Shown here one piece after another: positions 21,120-34,700 of a stretch of DNA of 64,000 bases (positions are counted from its first letter, which is position 1; every line of letters begins with the position of its first letter). Origin of the DNA: Rhyzopertha dominica (Eukaryota; Arthropoda; Insecta; Coleoptera; Bostrichidae); assembly GCA_025024175.1 (NCBI GenBank), contig QCXZ01000137.1, positions 77,252,680-77,316,679 of the forward strand, read 5' to 3'. A program made the translations under genes and the position numbers. The notes beneath the pieces are model-generated. The model ran no database searches. It was not told the DNA's origin and worked only from the letters and a program-made list of their open reading frames with translations.

Positions 21120-22705
21120 TAGGTGATTGGTTACCAAATAGTGGCGAAATGATAACCATCTTCGCTGTTTAGATTTTTGGGATGTTAGCAAATTTCTATG
21201 GCTTCTTGGAATTTCCGGGTTGTGAAAAATGGGCTTACACATTGTCAAACAAAATATTGTGACCTGTTTCATGTTGATGTTCAGCGGGTAAAGAAACCTG
21301 ATTTTTTGCAGCGTTTATGTTCATTAAAAGACTGGTTTGGATGGATGGATCTATCTGTTTCGCCCATATATAAGGCACCCCACGAACAAGGGATGCTGTA
21401 AATACCTCTAGAAAATACAGGATCCATTTTATCCTTCTTTTTTGGAAGAATCTGTAACATTTTCGAAGGGGGCTGGAAGAATATTACGGATGAGTTGTTT
21501 CTTAAGAATTTTGCCGTTTCTGTCGGTGACACATTGAACATAGGGAAGTTGAAGCAGTCGATCTATAATATGGGGGTTCGATACTTAAGAGAGGCATTTA
21601 CTTGGAGCGATCGGGCAGAAATGTAAACTATGTAACCCATATTACTAGCAGGACATGGGACGTAAGAGGGTAGCCGATAGGTTGAAATCACGCAAAGATC
21701 GTACGAGCAACAGACGTGCTAAACTAATATTCGGAAAATTGCTGACTGTAGGGTGTGCATAAAAAAGTAAGCATGATATTAGTAACTTACTATGATATTA
21801 TACCAGGTTATTCAAAATATGGAATAACCCATTTATTTCTGTAAATATGAACTATATAACATTTCATTCTAACTGCATGTCGGCTATGATTTCTGGAGGA
21901 ACTTTTATAGTAATTTTCCTTCCGCCTCCCCATTGCTTCGGCAGACAGTAAATTAATGTGAAAGAACTTTTAACATTAAACTTGTCACGTGTATTTAGAC
22001 ATACAATCTTAGAAATCCAGTCATTTCGAAATAGATCGTATACCGCTCGATCATTCCCGACAGGATTGTATCTTAGCCTCACTGTTCACTGGATATACGC
22101 GACGGATCTGGTGGGGATGGGCATTCGCATTCCACTCACTTGACGGACTCATGGTTTGCGGTTTTAGATTTTTTGAATGTTTTTACTCTTTTATCGTGCT
22201 CATGTTTTTGGTAGTGTACAAAGAAATATGTAGCTACAACGTGGAGTTCGAATAGCTCGCCAAAGATACGCATTTTTAAGCAAAATATAACAACAAATAT
22301 TTACATTATCGTACCAAATTCAGGAAAAACTCGAACTGTGACGTATGGTGATGAGAAGACCCACGCAAGTACCGATCTGTGCGGGAGGCTTTGCGATAGA
22401 CAGAGTGGGTCACACGACCATCCGGTAGACGAGTGACAAGGACATCAAAAAATGGGAGCAAACTATTTCGATTTTGATGGTGTTTTTTATATCGGAATGT
22501 TGGGAATTAGGATGATCTAAGAAGGTTGGTAGGATGTTGGAGCTGCGATGCCATATAATGAAAGGGTTTTCGGCATAACGAAACCAGATTTTAGGTTTCA
22601 GATTTAATGACTCTAAAGCAATTTGTTCAAAAGCTTCCATGAATATGTTTGCCACTACTGGTGACAATGGGGAACCCACAGGTGCACCTAGCCCATTGAA
22701 AAGTT
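21120..22705 (-). pseudogene. Penelope-like element relic (RT palm + GIY-YIG endonuclease)
   Basis: Read on -, an RT portion starts FNGLGAPVGSPLSPVVANIF (22703 down) and continues to FRYAEN, where the catalytic Y-x-D-D has become YAEN. After a frameshift, LPDGRVTHSVYRKA..TDRYL gives the RT thumb start (about 22330-22440). A poorly alignable stretch follows at 21600-22320, possibly an insertion. Then comes the connector with PTETAKFLRNN and the GIY-YIG nuclease, GIYSIPCSWGALYMGETDRS (21440-21370 region) and EHKRC. Remnants of the C-terminal IFHNPEI..SEDGYHF end appear to about 21130 in mixed frames. The RT is catalytically dead and the frame is broken. Penelope elements encode RT plus this nuclease in one protein. 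Confidence 0.8.
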
Positions 22706-25700
22706 ACATTTGGGGTTGCAGAAGTCAGAGCACCCAATTTTACCCATTTTTGTGGGATTGCAACCCTCGTCCGCGGTCGCCATCTTGAAAAAAATGCTGC
22801 GAATGGTTTTTACGCTATATCGGACAAACTATTCCTCGCGTAGAAAATTTGCTAAAACATTTCTGAAGCTCTTCAAGTAACGAATCTAACCATGCATAGC
22901 CACGAGCTGCAGTACACCCTGTATAATTCCGGCTGGTGATCTCCTCTGTGACATTAAAGTTTACAGGAGACGTTCTTCAAATCCTAAAATATTCATCATC
23001 GTCGGATTTCCAATGATTTTTAAAAAGTATGCACACACCGTTTTACATTAACTTGATATTTAGAGGGAAAGAAACAATTAATTATGAGTTACCTATTATG
23101 TAGAAATTATCACTATGGCTTGATGTGTACCGAATACGAGCTTGAGGTTTCTTAAAGTTAATTTTTGTTTCAGAAGTACCAAAGCCGTCGAAGCTGTCAC
23201 ACGGTTCAAAAAAGGGTAAGTACTGAAATCGAAACCATATTAAAATATTATATCGCAGACCGCAACGCGATTCCGCGAAACAGCAATTATTCATTCTTTT
23301 CAGACCATACACTTATTGGTGAAACCAGACAATCTCCCGAATAAATAATAAAGGGTATCTGCCTTTGTGTGGATACCCTGATTGTAGAAGGACTCGTAAA
23401 TATCTGTGTTTAAGAACGAAACTTGGACACTTTGAAACATGTGACATAATCTGAAAGCCTAATATATGATTATTGCCGGTTTAGGTATTCTATGTGCCCT
23501 GGAAGCTAATAAATTACACTCTATTCATCCACACAACGCTCCGACAATTAATTATTCCTGTTATTAATTACTGCATAAGATAAATCGGCGTCTTAATGCT
23601 ACGCGTGTTACCACATTCATAATAATTGTGAAGGACTTGCACCAGAAGGGCACAACGCCGTTGTCTACAGCGAGACTGCGACGACTGAAAATTGATATTT
23701 CGAGACCTAAGCACACTGCTGAAGCGGTGCCTTACCAGCGGCGTTCGTGAAAGCCTGATTTGTCTCGCAGTAAAACTCAACAATAACCGTAGGCAAGCGA
23801 AGCTGAATTAATGTGTTTTTCTAGAGGTGTGCCGCTTCATTGGCAATGCAGAGCAGTCTGCTGTCATATTTAAAGTATACGAGAGGCTTGTTTCCAAAGA
23901 AAATATTTCTTCTCGCTGGGAAAGCTTCTACTTCAATATTTGTGTTTGTGATAATAACCAAAGCATTTGTTGCCTGATGAAGCCGCAAGNTTGTCTCTTC
24001 CAACTGTTTTATTATTTATAAATTTGGAAATTCATATACTTCCAGNTTTTTTAAACTCTATTGAAATCTGTACTGTATATTTGTCACTAGTGTTTGACCA
24101 TTAAAAAATTGTCAATATTTAATAAAACAGGAGTAAGCATAAGCAGATGTCATAAATTCCAGGTCGTTCTCATTAGATGCTTACTCTTTTCTTACCTGAT
24201 CGTGCACCCACGATGGTTAACACGTTAAGGATTTCTAAAATCCTAGCTTTCAGTATACGAACAGAAGTGATCTGAAAAAAATTGAGAATATCATCCAGCA
24301 ACATCCAGAGTTAGTGGTTAGAAGGTCATTTAATAATCTAAAGCTTTAGAAGTTTTATGACGTAACATGCTGTGCAATTGGTTTGAATGAGAGGTACCCT
24401 GTCTAAATTTGCCGAAAAAAATAAAAGCAGTTGCATCCTAGAAGTACACCGTCCTGCTCGGTTTTTTGCAATAGCTTTTTGTGTAATAAACTATCGTCAA
24501 ACAAAAATAAGCAATTTAAACTACTGACTAGCGCACCTTAGAAGACTCTTCTTTCTATAAAGCATACAAAAATTAGAACGCACTCAGACTTCAAACCTTT
24601 TTTTATATAGAGCGTTGCTAAGAAATATATTCTTTTTATTCTAATCCTATTAGATATCGTCTTTTAAAGTATACTAAAATCAAAGCGCTTCGGCACTGTG
24701 CTTATACGTACAGCTGCATAATTTGTTTCTTTCTGGTATGACTTACGAAGCAAGTAAGCAGTTAAAATAATTGTATATACTTACTACAACAAGTTGTCTA
24801 CAACTACTGCATTATGGCAAGTTGCACCATTGTGCAGGTACCACGTGCTTGCCCAAATACCCAGCAGTAAATATGCAAGAGTTCACAAAAGATATTACTG
24901 AAAAATTTAATTTGTTATATACCCACTTGCAAAATGAATAGTTGGATTGCAAAAATTAATCCCTACTTACGTGGTAAACAGTGGCGGATTCATATACTTT
25001 TGGCGAGGGCGATTAAACATAAACCAAATAGAAACCATAAAAAGAAATATCTTATATATAGTAATTCTATAATACTTTTTCATATTAAGAGTTCAAGGAT
25101 TATTTCTGAGCATTTGCTTCCCAACAATTTTAGAAATTTTTATATCAATTGATAATTGCCCCACCATGGTGCTGACATTCTTGAAAAGCGGAGAAGAAAA
25201 CTGCTCGACATTTTCTAAATCCCGATTAAAAATTTAATTAAGGTATTTTACCAGAAGCGGTTTTGTCTAGATCATTTTTTTTAATATGAACTAAGAGGTT
25301 CAGTTTTGGCTACATCATGATACATGCAAATAGAGAAATAATAAATTAGCATTTCTTAATTGGATAACTAAGATTTATATGGAGCACATTGCAAGATACA
25401 AAAACAATGAAACCTTGATCGTTTGTGGTCAAGGATTATTTATAAATTTATCGGACCGCCGGCCAAATTTGGAAACTTCGGGATTCCTTTTCAAGTACTC
25501 ACGTGGAAAAGCTAGAAACAATATGTCGGTATCCATAAGTTAGGAGAAATAAATGCAGAAATAATTGAGTATTTAAAATTGCCAAATTCTAAAGACTGCT
25601 CTCGTCTATACAGATAAGATGCCTAAGACAGGTGAGGAATCAAAGATAAACTTGCACGAAAATTACGCATTCCATACGAATCGATCGTTTCTTGTACCTA

Positions 25701-26333
25701 TCCCGAGAAAATATTTAATCACGACTGCACCGTCAAGTTTAATATTGCAAAGCATCACTTACATTTCTCAAATGTGTAGGTACGTGATTTAATCCGTCAC
25801 TGGTCACTAATAACACTCAAAAGTCACTTTCGGAAACGTAAATACAATAACCCGTACCGCACCAACGCTTATCAAGGCGATACTAATTAATAAACAACTC
25901 ACAGGTCGTGCAAGTGGACTGGCCGTTTTTTTTCCGAGGCTCCACAAAAAAAAACGATACGCAGGTGGCCAGAATAGGAAGACAAAAAACGCTCATAAGA
26001 ATGAATTGATTTTTAGCACGGGAAGTGATAGTGTTTATGCAGATAACTGTTTTACCTACATATTTAAATGATTAGTGTATTACACGAGGGCGAACCAAAC
26101 AGTCGCAAAGCAATGCCTAGTACAATGTATCATTCTTTTCTATTCTATACGGGGTGATTCATTAAGAACAGGCAATCTCTGTATTGGAGATACTACACAC
26201 CAAAGTATGGTGATTGAGCTTAACATGCCTTATACAAATGTTGAAGATTTGCGAGATACAGGGTGGTCAAAGTTGGAATTTTAATTTGAAATTCCTCAAT
26301 AATTTTGTGATTTTAAACAGTATCCTCAGGAAA
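22706..26333. other. Intron sequence, no gene seen
   Basis: Mostly AT-rich. Short transposon-end-like words (CACCCTGTATAA at about 22914; ACGGGGTGATTC at about 26149; ACAGGGTGGTC at about 26258) suggest decayed MITE ends, but I could not pair them. Open frames here show no domain. Confidence 0.45.
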
Positions 26334-26334
26334 A

Positions 26335-27910
26335 TTGGCAACTTTATGTTTTTTTTTGGCCTAACGAGTTATGGCTAAAATGACTAGAAAATAAAAAAGG
26401 CAGTTCCATTTTCAATAAAAAAGGCACTTTTGTTTATATCATGTAACTCTATCAGTTTTTAAGTTATTTGCATTTTAAACATTAATTGAATTGTGTTTGT
26501 TGTAAAATGAATTTATTCTTTTAAATTACTAACAACAGTAAAGGCAACAAATAACAATCAGTAACAGTAATAAAAGAAAACTTCAAAGTAAATGCTCAAA
26601 AAGACCGCCTTCCACTTCAATACACTTTGTAAGGCGTATCCTTAAAGATTTTTGAATATTAAAATAATTTGTAGATTTTTAATAATATTAGCAGCTTTTT
26701 GAATTTTCTGTCGTAATTCTTCGATAGAATTAATTGTTTCTTTATAAACCATGTCTTTCATTTGTGACCATACTGAGAAATTTAGAGGGTTGAAATCTGG
26801 ACTTCTAGGTGGGAAAACAAATTCACTGCCACGCCCAATCCACCGGTGAGGAAAATGTTCATTCATGTCTTGTCTTGCATAAACCACATGTTCCGCCTTA
26901 TGGCTAGTGCTACATCTTCTACTAGTGCGTTTAAATTTTGTTCAAGGAAGTTTAAATAGAGGGGCCCGTTTTGATTAGGAGGAAGTTCAAAAGAACCAAT
27001 AAAAAACGGATATCACACTACACCAAATATTTACCTTGAATTCATGCTGAAAATGTTCCTTTAAAGCATGTTGATTTTCGAAATTTCACAAATTTTTGTT
27101 TTTCCAATTAAAAACACCTCGCCCAGTAAATGTCGCCTCATCGGTGAAAGAAGATTATTAAGAAAATCCTGGTTTTCGGTTTGTTTACCAAGGATAAATT
27201 GAGCAAACTGTAGGCGAACTAGTAAATCTTGAGGTAACAAATTTTGGACAGGAGTATAGTGATGTAGATGGAGATTATATTTCTTTAAAATTCTCCAGAT
27301 AGACGATTGGCTTATTCTTGTTGCCACAGTACTAATATCGGGATTTTCCGAAATACGAATTAAAACCTCGTCTTCATCATCGACATTGATAGTTTTTCTA
27401 GCACCATTTAAACTTTTAGGACGAAAACACCCTGTCTGAACAGTTTGTGATTGGGTTGTCTTCGATTTGGGTATAATTCTAAATACCTTCTGGCTGCACC
27501 AAGTCCACTATAATTTGACTGAGCAAAAACACAAATCACATCACGCATTTCATTGTTAGAAAATTCATTATGTCGTGGCATTTTCTTATTTTAGAATTTT
27601 TACTACAAATAATACTAAGTAAATTAGAAAAATACAATTAACGCTCTTACTTAACGACAGTAAAATTGTCAGGTATTTTTTTACACGAAAAATTGATAAG
27701 TGCTGACACAAGCCTACTTGAAAAAAGTCAAAGTAATAAAGGTGGCTTAGGAGTCCTCACACTGAATGTTTAAAATGCAAATAACTCAAAACTGATAGTG
27801 TTAGCTGAAATAAACAAGAGTGCCTTTTTATTGAACATGGGACTGCCTTTTAAATTTTCTAGTCATTTTAGCCATAACTCGTTAGGCAAAAAGATATGTT
27901 GTAATTTACT
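26335..27910 (-). mobile_element. Mariner-type element with ~0.14-kb inverted repeats
   Basis: The left end contains GGCCTAACGAGTTATGGC followed by AATGACTAGAAAATAAAAAAGG (about 26357-26400). The right end carries the reverse complement (CTTTTTATTG.., CTAGTCATTTTAGCCATAAC, about 27815-27895). Similarity continues inward to a shared AATGTTTAAAATGC near 26475 and 27770. The outermost bases are uncertain by about 30 bp, and no target duplication was fixed. A transposase relic on the - strand fills the middle. Confidence 0.7.
26642..27581 (-). pseudogene. Mariner-type transposase relic
   Basis: ATG at 27581 starts MPRHNEFSNNEMRDVICVFA, an insect mariner HTH N-terminus. Later come IRISENPDISTVATRISQSS and SIWRILKKYNLHLHHY (second HTH), QFAQFIL, and LFTDEATFTG-like residues spread over two frames (first Asp kept). 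Near the end SPDFNPLNFSVWSQMKDMVY appears, where this family has NPLDFFLWG, so the third catalytic Asp is Asn. The C-terminus ends at 26642. At least four frame changes and several stops. Dead. Confidence 0.75.
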
Positions 27911-29285
27911 TAAGTAACAGGGTGTAACCAACTATGAGTTCCTAAATAGTAACCATTGAATTTTTTATATCTGGAACAATGCAGATTTTCGATACGGATA
28001 AATTTAGCCCACTGTTGAAGCATGATATTTTGACAGTATTCATAATTTGCTATACCTACATCAAAAGTCAAATCCAAATCCACTGAAAAATAAAGCTTCT
28101 CTAAACATGCAATAACATTTTTTGCAATAAAACTTTCACTCAGTAACCAGTACTGATAAAATCCAAAGAAACCTTTTCATTTTATTGCCTAAAACGTATC
28201 GCACTATTTGACACATTTTTTAAGTATTTGATATATCTGTTGTTTCTTCCGCACTAATACTGTCAAATTTGCTTTTCTTTACATATTTTATAAGTAGTTT
28301 TCTAACATAACTAAAGCGGGTACGTTTAGATGGCCCATTTAAAAAATATTACCCAGATCGATTATGTTTAGGATATTCAGGGCAAACCACCTGAGTTTTA
28401 GCCTAACTGTATATTTACCCTGAATACTGCATCGGTAGTTACAAATGTTTGAATGAACGCCCAACGTCTCCCCNTAGGCACCCCCATGGATCACGACAAA
28501 ACTCAGGTGGTGTGCACAGAGTTTATGCTCATCCTTAATTGGGAATTCAAAGTTCGCGGTTTGTGATTAATATCTGTGAGCACAGCATGGCGCAGACTGT
28601 CACGATTAACAGGCACGATTCCTCACTTCCCAGTCACTTAGAGTGAACCGATGTGGATAACGCAACGTACACATGCAATACCATAATTTATTCCACTTAC
28701 AAATCAACGCCCGTTACATCGGGGAGAATTATGCGGCCCAAGTTCTAAATTTCCTGTGTAAGGAAGGACTATTTGTTTATAGTATAGCGTTTGAGCTGCT
28801 ACATAAATAACAAGGTGGGGATACATGGCAATTTGTAACGAAATATGTCAAACAAATAAAGCATGAAGTTAACAGCGCGCCTCGTACTAGGTTTTCTTTG
28901 TGGTCCTTTTTTAGTTCATTGTACCTAAGTTTTGCTATCAGGAACTTGGACCACTTTATGTAGAGTAGAAATAAAACTCTTCCTTCTTGCTTCTACATAC
29001 AGATAAGTTAAGTTCACCACAATTACATAACATAATTACCACATAATGTGTTATCTGACAATTTTAATTTGCAATCCAGTATTCACCAAATGATAACTAT
29101 TAATTTAGCTGGCCATCATTTTATAAATTCTAGAACTAAGTATAAGACTTAGTATGTTGCGTATCAAATTTTTTGTTAATTGGATTTTCTTGTTTCTTAA
29201 TATGTACCATTTCTTTTATTAATCGTTTTTTATAATTAACGTTAATTACAAATAATTTCTACAAAATCTATATTATGTCGTTGGT
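27911..29285. other. Intron sequence, nothing recognised
   Basis: AT-rich, no motif or repeat identified. Confidence 0.5.
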
Positions 29286-29293
29286 CTTGTACT

Positions 29294-31752
29294 TAGGGCC
29301 GGGCCCACAGAGGGGGTAGGGGGGGTAGCCTACACCCCAATGCCCTGAGAGTTGGTTAAAAACTGCCGCAGTTGGTTCCAAAATAGGTTGGTCAAATTTT
29401 TTAAAGAAACAATACATAATTAAAGTTAAATCAAGAAGGTGGTATAAAAATAATGTTAGTTTCCCCACGGCATTCGCGAATATGCAATAATTCCTCGTTG
29501 GTAATGACGAGTAGTAGCAGTCGTTACTCGGTAGTCGCAGCTTTCACATCAACCTGGCGTCTTCTCATCATCAGATGACGATGATCGACTGTGATTCGGC
29601 AGGCACCAGTGTTGCCAGTCTAGCACACTAGTACATTATTTTAATATCTAGTACACTTCTGAAAATAAATAATAACGAAATTAAGCCCATGACTCATAAT
29701 ATATTTCAAAATTTTGCCAATATTAATAACATCACAACATGCCAAAAATCTATTGGTAGCCCATCAAACAGCCCCATAAACTGTCTGGTGTACGTTGCAC
29801 CGTTTTTGATGGTTGCACTCATTTTACTCGAGGAGCATAATTTTATGCTGCCCACAAAGTTTTTTTTTTATTTGTTTGTATTTATTGTGTTTGATTTTAT
29901 ATAAAAACAAGCTTTAAAAAATGCATGTTCTTTTACGATATTAGCGTCAGATAGGAGTCCACAATCTATTACATATATCACAGATATCTAGTACATTTTT
30001 ACAACTACCTTGTACATCGAGAAAGATGTGAAAAAATTGTAAAAAATATTTTGCGAACTACTGTGGAAAATAATCTATTTGATTCTCTCATGTGTAAGTA
30101 TTAAAAATGAACAGGATATAACAAACAGATTTTTTCCATTTAATTAGCTCTTAGGCTAAAGTTAAAATACAGAAGACTGGCTGTAATAATTAAAATTTAT
30201 TTTTTGAGATTTTTTTAACTCTATTTGTTAATTTTACATTAATGTTTATTCATATTATTTTGACACTCACTAGCTTAGCCATACTCTGTGGCAATTAGCA
30301 ATTACCAAAGTAGAAGTATAATGTATTTTATTTTTATTTTTAAGTAGGTGTTGTTAATACATGTACAGGGTGTGTCACGACGAGTTTCTATTAGACGTTT
30401 ATGGGGAAGCGGCCAGAAGATAATTATGAAATTCTGCAGTATTAAGTTTTCGATTATGATCTTTTTAATGAAAATAAAGGCAACTTAAAATTACTTGCGG
30501 ATATACCGAAAGTAGACGCTAACTTTGTTATTTTTAATAGAACCATATAATTTTTTGCGGTTTTGGATTCTACGTAAAATTCTAGTGAGGCTTTTTGTAA
30601 CACATGGTATATTTAAATGTTAAAATTTTCGAGATATAAGAGTTTAAAAAAAATGAGAGCTACAGGATCCCGTTCGACCCCTACCACACAAACAAATGCG
30701 AATCGAATATCGGTAATATGAATGACAAAGGTCCAAAATACAACTTGGTCCAATCAAATTTTGAAAATGGTGTATTCAGCATTTACAGGATGACGTCATA
30801 GTATAGGCAAAACTCAAAAAAATTAAATGGAACTTTGTCTTTTTCATGCCGCTTTTGGATTCTAGGGAAAATTTTAGTTGGGGTTTGTGTAAAACACTAT
30901 GAGACTACAAGTAACAGATTTTTTGATATTTAACATTTTAAGTGAAAAACTGCTCCAGGAGTGCTTTGGATGCAATTTGACAGACGCTAAAACAAGTGCA
31001 TATCTAGTCTGCAACATGCTGCCGGTATCTCACACTGAGATATTCTAATTAATTGTTAACATCAGTTACCAAATAAAAATATTTGCTAGTGAAAGAAAGG
31101 AATGTCTAATAATTATTTATGAAATAATAAGCAAATAATTATTTAATGTGATAATTTATCTTGTCATTTTGACAATTTACTTTACACATTTCCAAATACC
31201 TATCGTATGCAAAGACGAAGGCTAATAAAGCAAGACCAAATAAAACATTTGTTTTAGTTTCACCACCATCGACAAAAACAAACACTAACAATTGTTATTA
31301 TTTTTAACATTTTTGTATAAACAGACGAAAACTTTAATAGCGAAAAACTTATCAAACCTTGTAGCTGCCAAATTTCTTTATAAACTCTTATATCTCGAAA
31401 ATTTTAACATTTAAGTATATCATGTGTTACATAAAGCTGCACTTCAATTATTTTCATTTAAAAGATCACATTCGAAAACTTGATACTGCAGAATTNCATA
31501 ATTCTACTCTGGCCGCTTCCCCATAAACGTCTACCTAATAGGAACTCGTCGTGAGACACTCCGTATGTATTCTAGAAAACAGATTTGTTTTGAGCTACTT
31601 AATACATAATATTTTCATTACTCTTTTCCCTTTTAGAATGTCTGTACACTATTCGGTATTCTAGTGGTCTAAAGTAACTATTTCTTTTTGTTTTTGAGTT
31701 GGCTTTTTCCCACTTCCTACCCCCCAAAGTAATAGGTTTCGGTGCGGCCCTG
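29294..31752. mobile_element. Non-autonomous hAT-type element (with a nested element)
   Basis: The 8-bp duplication CTTGTACT flanks the unit exactly (29286-29293 and 31753-31760), which is diagnostic in length for hAT. The ends are TAGGGCCGGGCCC (left) and, reading inward from the right, CAGGGCCGCACCG, matching the YAGGGCCG ends of insect hAT elements. Inside there is no transposase frame. The 1198-bp inverted-repeat element at 30366-31563 is inserted, so the original hAT unit was about 1.26 kb. It must have been moved by a transposase encoded elsewhere. Confidence 0.85.
30366..31563. mobile_element. Nested long-TIR element, TA duplication, no coding capacity
   Basis: Flanked by TA (30364-30365, 31564-31565). 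The left end is CAGGGTGTGTCACGACGAG and the right end read inward is CGGAGTGTCTCACGACGAG. The inverted similarity extends about 300 bp inward with an indel (shared GTTTATGGGGAAGCGGCCAG, CTGCAGTAT.AAGTTTTCGA, TTAAAATTTTCGAGATATAA). The middle has no frame. Ends beginning CAGGGTGT and TA duplications fit a Tc1/mariner-mobilised MITE. It is inserted within the hAT element and is therefore younger than that insertion. Confidence 0.85.
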
Positions 31753-31760
31753 CTTGTACT

Positions 31761-34700
31761 GCGAGAGCGCATCTACCTAATTTTTTAGTCATATAACTCT
31801 TATTATACAGTATACACGTAACAGATCCAATCTACCCGGTATCTTCTCTTGCAAAGGCTTGTCAGAGTCACGTGCGCCAAAAACATAATATTCAGGTACT
31901 TAGCGAACGACTTACGTAGGCATAAGCGCAGCAGTTAAACAGAACTAGTTAAACTTCTCTGAACTCAAACTTCTTCAATTTTAAATTTGTCTTATCCCTT
32001 TACGTTAGTAAGACCATGTTTAATTTCAGCAGCCTCAAGTTTAATTATGCGAAAATAAAGTTTTCTGAGCCTCTTAGTTACGTTTATCTATTAGATAAGT
32101 TTATACATTCAGTCCTCAATCTAGCTAATTAGTACTTTTGGACACAAAATTAGCGTCTTCATTATTACGATTTATGAAAAAGTGTTTTCATTACTTTCAT
32201 TGTTTTCCGTTTTAAAGTCCTTGTTTTGGTGCCCAAAATTGCAACATTCTAAATCTCAATTGGATCATTATAAAGAATCGGAACGTTAGTGTTGTTATTG
32301 GAATTAAAGATTTTGTCGACAGTTTTACAATATTTTGGTGTTTTGTTGTTTTGGAATGTCATAATTAAGTTATACTTTAAAGTTTCCCACCCCAACTTAA
32401 TTCTAATCATTGTTCGCAATAAGTGGTTATTACAGTCGTAAGTCTCCTTATTTTCTTGAATGCAAACATCGTGGAGCCATCAAACAGCAAGTTATAAGAC
32501 TTGAATAAAGCGAATTTCCATCATGAACCACATTAAATCAAGCGCAGTGATGTTACTGGCTGTACAAAAGTTTTACGATTTGGTTTTAATAAATACAACT
32601 GTACCTCTTTGTACATTTTGCGTTGTTTGGTATACTATTTAATCTTAACAAAATATTGTATGGTTTAATTTCAATATTGACACAATTTGTATCTGTGAAA
32701 TATTATAGCAGCTCAATTATCAAGAGTCATGCCAATCTCGAATTTTCTATTTCTATCATAACTTTATGCGGTTTTAAGTTAAAGGTTAGCAAAATGGTTA
32801 AGTCCGAATAAAAATTTTATTTATGGTGGTAGAAAACCAAAAACCTTAACATATTTTATTAGAAGGTATTTGTGGAAAAATGTACAATTTCATGCTGCAA
32901 AACAGTACAATTCAAAATTTCCCAGGAACAACACTGGTCAAGCGCATAGCGATTCTTTTAGCACAGAATTCCTTTGGCAACGATAAAATTGTTAAGTAAG
33001 AGGGATAGTGATAGAACTGGTACTAAAATAGGATTAAAGAGAACGTTATGTGCATGTAAATGTTAATCCAAGTAGCATAAGGTGAACTAAGACTACATGA
33101 GAATAGTTCAAGTAAAAGTTGAGTAGGTTTTCCAAGCGCACACAAACAGCACAACCCGATGTTTGTATTAATTATATATTATGGTAGTGGCAAATCGTTT
33201 GTGTTTTATGTAGTTGAATACCTAATAAGCTTTGTAATTTCTAATTATTAAACGAAGTTTTGTCAAGAAAAGCGTTTAACTTGTCGATCAGTTGATCACA
33301 GGTTTGGGTATAACAGGTTTTAATAAAATCTTTTATTTAAGTTTAATTCATTAGCAATGCAATTCAAGGTCGTGAAATGTAGAACATGATGAGAAGTTTA
33401 GTCAAAAAGCTTTGTTAAAAAGAGTCAATTTCAACTTAAAGAGTGATCAAATTACATCTTGCTTTCAGGTATTTCTCTATCTTGCAAGCGCTCATAAGCA
33501 AGAAGAGGACACATTATATTGTCAAACTGCTTTCATTATCTAGGCAACATTTTTTGTCTTAAACAGCTTTTTTGTGAGAACACTGCTATCTAGGCAGTGA
33601 AAGGAAACAAAAGTGGTTACACCACAATTTGATTGAATCCTCCTCCAACATCGATGCATTAGTGCAATCGATTTTCAAAAACTTATCAAACTTTACCAGC
33701 GTTATCTAATGACACTTTTCCACTATTTTTCTCAGCAGTATTAAATTGATCGGATACACAAATACTTTACAGTAAATAAGATAACAAGAAAATTATTTAA
33801 CGTAAAGAAAAAGGTGCCAAACACTAGATTTTTGTAAACTACTTTTTTGCATAACTATAAGTAAAATTTGTAAAACAGTAACTATTATGAGACATGAAAC
33901 ATCTTATGCTTATAAACAACGCATGCTAAACCTCTGTTTGTTATTACAGAAAAACTACGGAGAAAGTCGTCTAACGGTCTCACCGACGGCGATCCAAATT
34001 CATCAGGTAAGTTTTGCTGTTATTAATACCTACCTTACTTTAACTGTTAATATTCAATCTCATATTCCGTGCAATTTGGCAGTGTTAAATTGGAGGTTGC
34101 ATGCTGTAACGGAACTGAATAATGCTATGCCCCTTCTGCACCGCAGTATAAACATGGGGTAGGTTAGCTAGCCGCGTTTATTTTCCACTAGGTACATTTA
34201 GGTCAGCCAGTCGTGATAGTCATGCAACTAATGCTGAAAGGAGATATCCCACGTTTTACGATTTTGAAATTATGCGAATGGCAGATTTGGCCATTTAATT
34301 CAGGTGGGAGTGGTTTATATTCAGGATAATAATTAATAATTAATCATACAAAATGATCAAATCAAACAGCCCCGTAATAACACAGTGAATGCATGATGCG
34401 AAAAGCACATTCGATTTTAACGTTGTGAACATGAGTTTAAATATTGCGTAAGAATTATACCCAGGTTTTAACTAATTTGTATATAATTAGCTATTTTTCT
34501 GATCTTTCTTCATTTCCTCCTGTTTGTATAAGCATAATCTTTACGAACAATCTAGTCAACAGGGTGCTGAAAATTACGTGTACAAATGGTATACAGCGCA
34601 AGGTTAGAGGAAAGCTAAATCAAACTAGATCAACTTAGACTAGTCTACAAATAACAAAATCGGCTCGTTTAGTATAGCTACTCAATATCTAAATTTTGGT

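Noticed and set aside
26258..27965. ACAGGGTG words at 26258 and 27918 as the paired ends of the mariner element
   Set aside because: They lie in the same orientation, not inverted. The true inverted repeats are inside them.
29294..30365. A hAT transposase inside the hAT-type element
   Set aside because: No hAT dimerisation or DDE motif in any frame. The element is non-autonomous.
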